The translations under genes and the position numbers were made by a program. This document shows, piece after piece, positions 1 to 9,258 of a stretch of 64,000 bases of DNA (position 1 is its first letter; each line of letters opens with the position of its first letter). Below the pieces are notes generated by a model. That model was not told where the DNA came from. It did no database searches and saw only the letters and a program-made list of their open reading frames with translations. Source of the DNA: Lagopus muta. Its lineage: Eukaryota > Chordata > Aves > Galliformes > Phasianidae. The stretch covers positions 18,457,505-18,521,504 of the forward strand of contig NC_064434.1 in NCBI RefSeq assembly GCF_023343835.1, in the 5' to 3' direction.

Positions 1-149
1 GGCATTCCACAGTAACTACTGACTTGGTTACGGCCACTTTTTTCTCAGATTGGTAGAGTAGTATTTGTGAGGCTTTTCATACTAGGTATTGAAGAGCGGG
101 AGAAAGTGTTCAAAGATAATCAGTAGTCCTTTTTATCCTTTTTGTACTA

Positions 150-405
150 CGTTGCCCAACTGCACACAGTACTCAAGGTGAGGATGCACCAGTGCAGTGC
201 AGAGCAATACAATCCCTTCCCTCGACTGGCTGGCAGTGCTGTGATTGATGGACCCCAGTTTACAGTTGGCCTCTCTGGCTGTATGGGCACATTGTTGACA
301 CATGTTCAGCTTGCTGTTGACCAGATCTCCAAATTTCTTTCAGCAGAGCTGGTCCCCAGCATTTCATCCCCGAGTCTGTACATACAGCCAGGGTTGTCCC
401 TGCAT
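150..405 (-). mobile_element. CR1 LINE fragment, antisense
   Basis: The plus strand reads as the reverse complement of the C-terminal ORF2 region of CR1. It has the 'cacagtactcaaggtg' block, then 'ctggctggcagtgctgtgattga', then a segment matching the usual 'actgctggctcatgttcag' region, then the 'agagctggtccccagcattt' stretch. In the minus direction this encodes the part of the reverse transcriptase downstream of the palm, but stops and indels are frequent, so it is an old dead copy. Neither the 3' UTR nor the 5' part is present. The open frame across this segment on the plus strand is antisense to the element and has no meaning of its own. Confidence 0.8.
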
Positions 406-422
406 ATTTATAAATATAAATT

Positions 423-438
423 AAAAAAAAAAAAAAAA
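423..438. repeat. A16 homopolymer
   Basis: An uninterrupted run of 16 A follows AT-rich sequence just beyond the CR1 fragment. CR1 ends in octamers rather than poly(A), so this is not its tail. It is simple low-complexity DNA. Confidence 0.9.
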
Positions 439-886
439 TTGAAAGGACAAAGCTTTAAAGTATAATAATTGAATCTCATTTTTTTTCCAATTATGTAACA
501 TTAATTAAATGTAACACATAAGTATTTTACCAGTGATATTTACATCTCAGAGGATTTAATGACCAAACTGTCTAATCGGGTTTAATTTTTGCATGAAAAC
601 ACTCAGTTGAAATTCTACATCTGCAGCACACTGATGATTGCAGCACCTGCTGAAGATGTGAAAAATGGAGTCACTCATTTTTGTTCTACCTAACTTAAAA
701 TTAGACAGAGAGAACTTCAGGCTATCCCACATAGTCAGATCTCTGACCACTACATTACAGCAGACTAAAATTATTTTCTCTCTTAAATCTTTTGATATGT
801 GTCTTACACATCTACTACTATGATCAAAAGATAAAGACATTTGCTCAGAGCAAAACAGAATTAAAATTTAAAATTGCCATGACTAA

Positions 887-921
<35 letters not shown>

Positions 922-1663
922 GTACAACAGTTAAAAAGTGCAAGATTCTACACTTTAGAGCAGTCAGTTGCACAAAAGAAAAAAGCTTGCACCATTTATT
1001 CAGGAAAAGAAATTTAGCACTGAGGATTGACAGCAAAATATTGGAATCAATATTTTTGCTATAAAGCAAGCATATATATTCTGATTGCTCTCCTTTGAGT
1101 TCTTTCCTACTGAATTTCATTTTCTGAGTCACACAAAGCAGTGCGCACACATAAACACATTTCTTCACCTGAGCATTACAAAAGATTTCTCAATACCACT
1201 GAATATGAAGGAGGAATAACTTCAAGTCTGTGAAGTTATCTATCACCGATGGTGCATTTAATACTTCTCACTATATCGTTTCCTTTCACACAGTATTATG
1301 ACAGTGTTAATTCACAGCAAAACTACAGAAAAAAGATAATGAACTGAGAAGAGTCCTGAGTAATGCAAAGCAAATTAATGTGATCAGAAATTTGGAAAAC
1401 AGAAGCTATAAAGAATTCTGCACTAGGTTGTCTGTCTTAAAGGCTGAATAAAAAAGAGAACATAATGAAAGCTTTAAGTACTTAAAACTGTTGTGAAAAC
1501 AAATCGAACAATCAGGTAAGAAAAACCTGAAATCTTTTTTATTCAATATGTTTTAACTACCAGGAAACTGATCTGCCTAAATGGTACAGGGCAAAATCCT
1601 GAAGATGATTTTTTTTCACACCAGTTTGACAATACTATTTAGAGACTTCTTGCTTGTAAATTG
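439..1663. other. Unassigned AT-rich DNA with an A29 tract
   Basis: No repeat family or gene is recognised here. A run of 29 A lies at 890-918. An open minus frame at 845-1168 partly owes its length to that run, which reads as poly-Phe, so I do not call it coding. Just upstream of that frame on the minus strand is a pyrimidine-rich AG (near 1170) that could act as a splice acceptor, but I found no matching donor. Confidence 0.6.
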
Positions 1664-2134
1664 TAGAATCATAGAATAGTTTAGGGTGGAAGGGACCTTA
1701 GAGATCATCCAGTTCCAGCCCCTTGCCATGGGCAGGATTGCCAATCACTAGATCAGGTTGCCCAGGGCCCCATCCAATCAAGACTTGAGCAACTCCAGGG
1801 ATGGGGCATTTACAACTTCTCTGGACAGCCTGGGCCTGGGTGTCACCATCTTCTGGGTAAAAAAAAAATTCCACCTAACATCTAAGTCTCCTCTCTTTTA
1901 GTTTAATACCATTCAGCCTTGTCCTAACACTATTTGCCCACGTAAAACACCAGTTTCCCTCTTACTTGTAAGCTCCCTTTGGTTACCAGAAGGCCACAAT
2001 GAGGTCTCCCTGGAGCCTTCTCATCTGAACAAGGCCAGGTCCCTCAACCTTTCTTCACAGGAGAGGTGCATATGAGATGACCTGTGGTCATCTTCATGGC
2101 ACTTCTCTGGATCTGCTCCAACAGCTGTACATTT
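1664..2134 (-). mobile_element. CR1 LINE 3' part, antisense
   Basis: It begins at the CR1 3' end ('atcatagaatagtttagggt'), continues through the 'ccagttccagccccttgccatg' 3' UTR, the 'tccagggatggggcat' block and 'cctcaacctttcttcacagg', and reaches 'ggatctgctccaacagctg'. This matches the 3' UTR and C-terminal ORF2 region of a CR1 on the minus strand. The sequence then leaves CR1 and the next collinear CR1 block resumes at about 2521, so this and the following CR1 feature look like one element interrupted by an insertion. Confidence 0.88.
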
Positions 2135-2520
2135 TTATGATTAAAGCTCTTCATCCAGGAGGAAGGCTGACCAGCCTTAGAAGTGCACTTTCACTGAACA
2201 GCTTGCAACTGACATAGGAATGATGAAAACTAACTGGAAAACCTGAAGAAGTTTATCTTTTAGGGGCCTTATCAATGGATGTATGACATCTAAAATAAAA
2301 TTTGTTAATAATCTTGTAGCAGTTAATCTGAAGGAGAACTGTACCCTAAAAGGAACTGTAATTTTGCCCTTCATGAACAGAAGATTCCAGGCTTAATGGG
2401 CCCTGAGTGAGAAAACAAACACTGGCTTTTAAATAGACCAGCATGTGATATGTGAGTAAGGAGAGTAGACATGAAAGTTGAGAAGTAATGCAGCTGTGCA
2501 ATACAGACAATTAATGATAT
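2135..2520. other. Unrecognised ~385-bp insert within a CR1
   Basis: This stretch lies between two collinear halves of an antisense CR1. The left half stops at 'cagctgtacattttt' and the right half resumes at 'ttttttgtacggggg'; in ordinary CR1 these two points adjoin. The T-rich ends (2128-2136 and 2518-2525) could be an imperfect target-site duplication. I see no terminal inverted repeats, no poly(A) and no recognisable family. An open minus frame at 2177-2374 has no known similarity. Confidence 0.5.
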
Positions 2521-3040
2521 TTTTTGTACGGGGGAACCAAAACTGCATGCAGTACTCTGGATGCAGCCTAATGAGTATTGATTAGAGGTGGAAAATCCTT
2601 TCTCTTTATCTTCTGTATGTGCTCACACCAATACAGCCCATCATGCTGCTGAATTCTCTGCCATCAGGGCTCACTGCAGGCCCATCTTGCTGCCCACCCA
2701 GGGCCTCTTCAAACAGAGCTGTCCTCAGGCAGACCACAGACATGAGCTAAGAGCTCATTCTACCAGGTGCATGGATGGCATTGGAATTCATGACTTTACC
2801 TCATGAAATTTAGTGAATTTCAATAATTTCCTGGCAGTTAATTTCTCTGGTTTGCCCAGGTCTTTTGTCAATGTTGTACTGACAGTACCTTCCATCTTGG
2901 TGCCATATGCAAAATAGTAATCAGTCTCTCCATTAACTCCTTCAGGCTACTGACAAAGATATAAGGGTCACGTCACAGAATACCACTTGCTAGAGCAATC
3001 TTGTTAGAGTACAATCCACTCGCGTAAGCATTGAGGGCTT
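2521..3040 (-). mobile_element. CR1 LINE ORF2 part, antisense (continuation)
   Basis: It resumes with 'aaccaaaactgcatgcagta' (the 'cagaactgcacacagta' block of CR1). It runs through the region around 2650-2710 and then, more diverged, the 2820-3030 segment, where 'ggtgccatatgcaaaatagt' corresponds to 'ggtgccatcagcaaacttgc' of the reverse-transcriptase palm. Collinearity with 1664-2134 suggests the same insertion. It is heavily decayed, and the middle (about 2730-2815) is hard to align by eye. Confidence 0.65.
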
Positions 3041-5765
3041 CCATACAGCATGGAATAAGGATTAAGAAAACTCATTCAACAAAACTAGTGCTATTTTCCA
3101 ATAGGCGATGACAGCAGGAAACCAGGATCTTGCTGGATTTGTTTTGTGTTTCTTTTTTAAATCCTCAGTACTCTGAAAATTATAAAAAATATCATTTGAA
3201 CAGGAAAAAAGAAAAAAAAAAATTCAGTGAAAAACTGAATTATGGCAGTGCAAATTGATACACGGAAGTCATCAAATCAGTGACCTATGAGACAAATCAT
3301 TACAACATTTGTTATGAAATTACACACATTACAACAGCATCCAAAGTTGCTTCAAAACACCAACACGTTCTGCTGGGACATCTTTCTCCTTCTTATAGTC
3401 AAGGACTTCAGACTTCCTAACAGAAATATTGCAGAGGGAAAAAAATAAGAGGGAACTCAAATTTCCAGACACCTTTCTGCTCTGAATTACCACTGCCCAC
3501 CATCACCACTGACACAACTATCTACTTTCCAAGCACAGGATGTGGTGTGGTAGAACCATTATATATGTTAGGCTCTGAGGTACTGCCAGACTCTTATTCA
3601 TCCAATCTGAGGCCAAAGGCCAAGACTGTGGTGAATGTACCTACACCATCCACATTGTACTTTGGGAAGGGTCCACAAGCCTCATTTTCCACTCCATCTG
3701 CACCAATGCAAGTAGCTCCTCACCAGCTGCTTCCATCTCCCTTACAAACCAGTACAAGACTTGTAACTGAGACCTCAACACTGACAGCTCAGAGGAACCC
3801 TTGCACAAGAGATTTATGTCTGCACCAGTAGTCCAGCCCATTGGCTTCCATGTAAATTGGAAGACATGTATCTTACAGCAGTTTGAATAGGAATACTTTA
3901 GTTGAAAGAAAAAATGAAAAAAAAACCACCCTAAATCTGGATTTCTTTCCAATTAGAATGCAACTGGTAATATTAATTTTTTAAAGTAAATTACTTTTAA
4001 TTTCACAAAATTTCAACAAACTTTTAACCTAGAATAATAAACAAGGAAACTAACTTTACACCTGCCTAATTTTTATGATGTATTTGTGTATAGCTAGCAA
4101 CGACATTTATTCTTGCCTAACTTTTAAAGAATTCTCTTAAGCATTTCAATTATGACCTTATGCATTTTCATTAGAGCTCTAACATCATATCATAGTTTCA
4201 CACTGACAACAAGCACTGCTGATAATTAATGGAGAAGATCACAAATTCCTGATAATCCATTTTGAAGTGTTGATTTACATACAAACCAAAGCCAATGGAA
4301 TATATCTGATGGACATCAGGTCAATTAAGAATAAAGGTATTGAATTACAGTATACTGTAACTTTTCAATGCAAGATACTTAACAGGTATATATGATAAGA
4401 ATCAGAATTTGAAATAAATAAGTCAAGAGTAAATATTTAGGGAGTACATTTTTCCCAAAAGAACAACTTCTATCTGAAATATCCATCTTGAAAATTAAAC
4501 CTTTTCATAAAGTCTTCTTTTTTTTAATGTCTGCATTTATTAATGACAATATTATGGATTTACATATCACTACATATAGTTGGAAAAAGTATATTAGTAT
4601 TACATGTTGACAGTAGATTTTAACAGCAGCGATACAATAAATTCTTCCAATTCTCAGCGAAGTTTCTTCTAAATATTTGTAGCATGTGGAAATCTACAAG
4701 AAAGAATGTTAACTCAAGACAACACCAGTTTGAAAAGATGTTGGAAATAAAAACTTTAAAAATCTACTTTGTTGTTTAAATCACATACTACCCACAAGAA
4801 AAGTTCTGTTAAAAATTACCTTAGGGGCAGATTCTTGGGATTTTCTGTTAATGACATTAGCTGTGCAAGAAAAGTGATTAACAGCTGGGTCTCAATTTCT
4901 GTAATCTTAATCATTAGAAAGTAAAGCCGTAATGTCTCGTTTAATTACTGCAAGCACAGTGTGTCACCAGCTAATTAGATATGATTGATTATTGTCATAT
5001 TCATACACCTCTGAAAACATCAGACACAAATATTTGAATCCTGTTATACATATTTGGAGAATGAACTTTCAGAATGTCATGTTGAATAAAAATTGCCTGA
5101 TTAAAAATAAAAATTCTAATCAATACTAAATAATAGAGTCACACAGTTGAATATGCTAGAATACAACTTCTATTCCATAAAACAGACAAGGCACAAACTA
5201 TTAAAAAAATTACATAATTTTATTTTGATCTAGATAATATCTTCAAAGAATTTGCTCGCTTATTACTGAGCTTCACTTTTCTCACAAGTGGACAGTACCA
5301 CAGAGTTAAATAGCCTAAGAATATAAAGATCTTCCTATGTTTACAGTACATTTTTATTAGTTTAGAAGACAAAGTATAACATTCACAGTTCAAACTAAAT
5401 CATCTAGCAATAGATCAAAAAAATGAAAAGAAAATAGACTTTGGATATTATTTAAGAAAGATAAATTTTATAATTACTATTAGTGGTACCATTCAGCCTA
5501 CCTGTGTAGGATGTCAGCTAATACACAAATGTTTTTGTTCAAATATTAAAAGGTAAATGAAGAACATATTCCCTTATAATACACAATTAGGAGTATAATT
5601 CAAAGTGACTCACTGTCTTTTCTGATTCTAGACTACTTATGGCCACTGATTCATTTGGTTCTCCTTCTCCTCAGCTCCGTTACAGCTTTACCACACTCCT
5701 TATTTTTAAAGTTCTACCATCGTGTTCTTTCTTGCCATTTAACTGTGTTGACTTGTTCTGCCAGT
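3041..5765. other. Unassigned AT-rich DNA
   Basis: No recognised repeat. A plus-strand frame at 3547-3831 encodes about 94 Ser/Thr/Pro-rich residues, but the opposite strand is also open there (3641-3952) and nothing is recognisable. A strong pyrimidine-rich minus-strand acceptor sits at about 3173 and is followed by roughly 37 open codons, without a good donor. The only better supported splice-flanked segment, at 4820-4860, is listed separately. Confidence 0.55.
4820..4860 (-). other. Candidate short exon, minus strand (weak)
   Basis: Reading leftwards, a pyrimidine-rich acceptor ('cacttttcttgcacag') is followed by 41 bases with one frame free of stops (13 codons, peptide NVINRKSQESAPK), then a donor 'CTAAG|GTAATTTTT'. 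The segment would need one base carried from the previous exon and ends on a codon boundary. No protein family is recognised. Segments this short with good splice signals occur by chance, so this is only a pointer. Confidence 0.2.
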
Positions 5766-6160
5766 CATAAAATCATAGTCCCCTAAGATCATCCGCCAAC
5801 CCATCACACCATCATGGCCACTAAACTGTGTATCTCAGTGCCACACTTGCCCTCATCTTGAACATCTTTAAGGAACAGTGAATCCCATCACCTCCTTGGG
5901 CAGCCTATTCCAATCACTCACCACTCATTTGGAAAATAAATCTTTCCTAATATTCAACTTGAAATTTCCCTGGCTGAACTTAAGGCCGTTACCCTTAACT
6001 CTATCACAGTTATCTGGGAAAAGAGGCCAGACCCCAGCATGTTACAACCTCCTTTCGGGTAGCTGTGGAGTGTGATCAGGTCTCCCCTGAGCTTCCTCTT
6101 CTCCAGACTGAACAATCCCAGTTCCCTCAGCCACTCCTCATTAGACTTATGCTCCAAATT
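5766..6160 (-). mobile_element. CR1 LINE 3' part, antisense
   Basis: It starts with a decayed CR1 3' end ('aaaatcatagtcccctaaga'), followed by the 'cacctccttgggcagcctat' 3' UTR block. Then come 'ttcctaatattcaacttgaa', 'ggtctcccctgagcttcctc' and 'cccagttccctcagccactc'. All are standard CR1 blocks in reverse complement. It contains only the 3' UTR and the last part of ORF2, with several indels. It lies 230 bp from the sense CR1 at 6386, in the opposite orientation. Confidence 0.85.
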
Positions 6161-6385
6161 TTTATTACCCAACTAAGCAAAGCTACACCTAACTGCTTAA
6201 TTTCTGAATAAGGTGATGTAAATACTTTTAGTCTCTTTCTAAATTTAAAGTGGTAAGATGTGGTTTAATCACTCTACTGCCAATTATGATGAAGCAAAAA
6301 AATAATCACCATTATTCATAACTTCCCACACTATGTTGGCTTCTAGCAATATAAAACATAGAAAGATTTAGGTAAAGATTAATCA

Positions 6386-7293
6386 TAAGTTTGCTGACGA
6401 CACCAAGCTGAGTGGTGCGGTTGATACGGTGGAAGGAAGGGATGCCATTCAGAGGGACCTCGACAGGCTGGAGGGCTGGGCTCGGGTGAACCTGATGAGG
6501 TTCAACACAGCAAAGTGCAAGGTTTTGCATTTGGGCCGGAAGAACCCCAGGCACCTGTACAGGCTGGGAGGAGCGGTCCTTGAGAGCAGCTCGGCAGAGA
6601 AGGACCTGGGGGTCCTGATGGACGAGAGACTGAATATGAGCCAGCAGTGCGCTCTGGCAGCTCAAAAGGCAAATGGGATCCTGGGCTCCATCAGGAGAGG
6701 GGTGGCCAGCAGGGACAGGGAGGTGATTGTCCCTCTCTACACGGCTCTTGTGAGGCCCCACCTGGAGTACTGTGTCCAGGTGTGGAGCCCTCAGTACAAG
6801 AAAGACATAGAGATTTTGGAAAGGGTCCAGAGGAGGGCGACTAAGATGATCAAGGGGCTGGAGCACCTCCCCTATGAGGACAGGCTGAGGGAGTTGGGCT
6901 TGTTCAGCCTGGAGAAGAGAAGGCTGCGGGGTGACCTCATTGCAGCCTATCAATACCTGAAGGGAGCCTACACCCAGGAGGGGAGTAAACTCTTCAAAAG
7001 GGCTGACAACAGCAGGACTAGGGGAAATGGTTTTAAGTTGAAGGAGGGAAGATTTAGGTTAGATGTTAGGGGGAAGTTCTTTACTAGGAGAGTGGTTAGG
7101 CCCTGGAACGGGCTGCCCAGGGAGGTTGTGGATGCCCCGTCCTTGGACGTGTTCAAGGCCAGGTTGGACGGGGTCCTGGGCAACCTGATCTGAATATGTA
7201 TGTTGGTGGCCCTGCTAGGCAGGGGGGTTGGAACTACATGATCCTTGGGGTCCCTTCCAACCCGGGTGATTCTGTGATTCTGTGATTCTGTGA
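6386..7293 (+). mobile_element. CR1 LINE, 5'-truncated, young copy, sense
   Basis: This 0.9-kb CR1 contains the end of the reverse-transcriptase domain, the rest of ORF2, the ~100-bp 3' UTR and the 3' terminal octamer array ('gattctgtgattctgtgatt', about 7266-7293). It is 5'-truncated within the RT catalytic motif, as is usual for CR1. It is notably GC- and CpG-rich compared with the flanks, has an intact frame, and its last ~110 bases are almost identical to the tail at 45311-45418. All this points to a recent insertion of an active-type subfamily. No clear target-site duplication is visible, which is normal for CR1. Confidence 0.95.
6387..7193 (+). pseudogene. CR1 ORF2 (reverse transcriptase) C-terminal fragment, open
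   Basis: A continuous frame of about 268 codons starts at the element's truncation point, with no start codon of its own, and ends at TGA 7191-7193. It opens with [10 protein letters not shown], which carries the F-x-D-D catalytic motif C of the CR1 reverse transcriptase. The conserved downstream thumb and C-terminal blocks follow: [56 protein letters not shown] and [17 protein letters not shown]. The endonuclease and the fingers and most of the palm are missing, so it cannot drive retrotransposition. The absence of any stop or frameshift over 800 bases sets it apart from every other CR1 in the window. Confidence 0.9.
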
Positions 7294-8312
7294 TAAGGAT
7301 TTGAAGAGTCCCTAAGTATTAAAGCAAGTCCAATGGAAAACTTTTTCTTTCAACTGTAGTTATTGTTTTTACAGACCAATAGCTCAGATAGATCCAGTGA
7401 CTGGAACCAGAAATTCTTTCAGTCATGCATTTGGCTGCTAGCCTGAAAAGTAATGAGACAGTTCAGTTTCACGTTTTATCCAAATACTTAACAATATGTT
7501 TATCTTCTTCTTCTCCTTAGCTCTAGTTCTCAAATGGAGCTGTGATGAACAGTATATTTTTAAAACTTTCCATATTTAGCAGACAAAACACTAAAAGGAC
7601 ATCAAACTGATTGAAACATTGAATATAATTTGAATATCGATGCCATGAAAAATATAAGAGCAGTAGTCTGCCTATACCTAAATCATGGGATAACATGATT
7701 TCCAGCAACAAGAGTGCTCTACCAAATTAAACTATAGAATCAGAACACACTTATAAAAGCAGAAAAAAAATATTGGAAAATATAAAGTGATGCCACTAAT
7801 ACTAACAAGAGCAGCTGAAGGGAAGTTGTTTGATTACAGTTGAATATTTTATGGTTTGTTTGTTTTACAGAATATTTACCAAAAAAGATTATAACAAATT
7901 TGCAGGATTTGCTTTTTATTCATACCTTTCCCTCCAGTGTCACCTATCTTTCACTGATCCTTGCCACAGAACTCAATGAAGTGGCACAATGTATGGCTGG
8001 CACTACAGGGAGAACCTTCACTGCCACAGCTGGGGCACAGCAGCACTTGTGCATTGCTAAGACCAGAAAGAGATGGCTGAGTTAGCTCATGCATTAGCCA
8101 GCATTACATGGACAAGCACCCAGCTGGCCCTGCGAGTGATACAGCATCAAGAAAGTAGACAAGAGAGACAGGGATATGAAATTTACTAACTACATGTTGA
8201 AACAGCACACAGCAAGTTAGGAAAACAAAGCTCCTACACAAAATAAATTGCGACTTGGTACTCAGCATAGAGGAGCATGGAATAGAAGTCAGACAATCAA
8301 GCGACACAAAAA
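7294..8312. other. Unassigned AT-rich DNA
   Basis: No repeat or gene is recognised. A possible minus-strand donor at 7925 ('GGGAAAG|GTATGAAT') has stops in all three frames immediately upstream, which argues against a coding exon. Confidence 0.5.
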
Positions 8313-8355
8313 TTTTTTAACTTAAGGTTTTTAACTTAAGGAAACCTTAAGTTAA
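8313..8355. repeat. Direct and inverted repeat forming a perfect hairpin
   Basis: The unit 'tttttaacttaagg' occurs twice in tandem (8314-8327 and 8328-8341). The second unit is followed, after a 3-base AAA loop, by its inverse. The arms 8331-8341 and 8345-8355 (ttaacttaagg / ccttaagttaa) are an 11-bp perfect inverted repeat. It could extrude as a short cruciform or fold in RNA. No neighbouring element explains it. Confidence 0.85.
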
Positions 8356-8632
8356 CCTTGCTGTCAGGGTAAGAGATAACAGCATGAGCAAACTCATTGT
8401 TGACAAATGACAGGTTAAAAAAAAGGAGGGATTGAAAGGATTTAATTTAATTTCAGAACACAGATGCGAGATAACAGAGCCAGAAACAGACAAAAACTAC
8501 AAGATGGAGAGAAAGCTGATATTCTAACTGTTCCTTTCCTGTTCTTTTATTCATTTTCCTGAATAAATTTTATTACTGTTGTAGAAGGCTACTGAATGAA
8601 AAAAAAATCTTCAAAACTATATACGTGTAGGT
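8356..8632. other. Unassigned AT-rich DNA
   Basis: Short A-rich segment between the hairpin and the mariner element. Nothing further is recognised. Confidence 0.5.
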
Positions 8633-9154
8633 GGCTGCAAAAGAAATATCTCTTATTTATTTCCATGGAAGCTACAACATATACAAAGAGCACATTAGTA
8701 CTACTTGAAAGAGCAAATTCTCAGCTACAGTAGACTATTTTCCAACATGGCTACCATCATTAGATATGCATTTTTTGCTGTAAGTGAACAAGAGCTGCAT
8801 TCATACAAATCTACACCAGCAGAGATGACCCACTGTCATTGTCACCACTACTGAAATGCAACACCCACCGTCTCACTGTGCTCACATCCACTGTTTGCTC
8901 TCCATAAACATTCAGCAAGCATCAGTGAATGAGTGCCATTTTTTCCTCATGGAGGATTTCAGTGACACATTTTTGCTTTGTACACACCTCCACATTAGAC
9001 ACCACTGTATCAGACTACCCTCTATTACCATCAGTCATATGGCGGCAGAGAACATTGGTAGTAAGATTCAACCTCTACTGCCATACCATCAACATCCAAC
9101 TGTGATATTATGTGCCAACATAATATAATAGGAGGCATTACTTTCAGAGTATCC
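8633..9154 (-). mobile_element. Mariner-type DNA transposon, internally deleted (copy 1)
   Basis: About 520 bp bounded by degraded terminal inverted repeats: left 'ggctgcaaaagaaatatctc', right 'aggcattactttcagagtat'. The body is closely similar to 50228-50776 in the same orientation and to 49295-49714 in reverse, so three copies can be aligned within the window. The minus strand corresponds to remnants of the N- and C-terminal ends of a mariner transposase with the central catalytic part missing. Stops and indels are frequent. It resembles the galliform GalluHop/Mariner1_GG family as I remember it. It is non-autonomous and dead. Confidence 0.82.
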
Positions 9155-9159
9155 CTCAT

Positions 9160-9258
9160 GCATATACATATATACTTTTATATTGGTATATGTTATAAAT
9201 AGAAAGATATAGCATATTTTATAGTACAGTATAGATATATATACATATCTATATAGAA
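9160..9258. repeat. (TA)-rich low-complexity tract
   Basis: Imperfect TA/TATATA repeats directly follow the mariner right end. They include an inverted repeat around 9230-9254 (tatagatat ... atatctata). Probably simple sequence with no specific function. Confidence 0.75.

Noticed and set aside
845..1168. 107-codon minus frame
   Set aside because: Its length depends on a 29-base A run read as poly-Phe; no recognisable protein.
3547..3831. 94-codon Ser/Thr/Pro-rich plus-strand frame
   Set aside because: The opposite strand is open over the same bases, no domain is recognisable, and it lacks splice or promoter context.
7925..7990. Possible minus-strand exon with donor GTATGAAT
   Set aside because: Stops occur in all three frames between the donor and any upstream acceptor.
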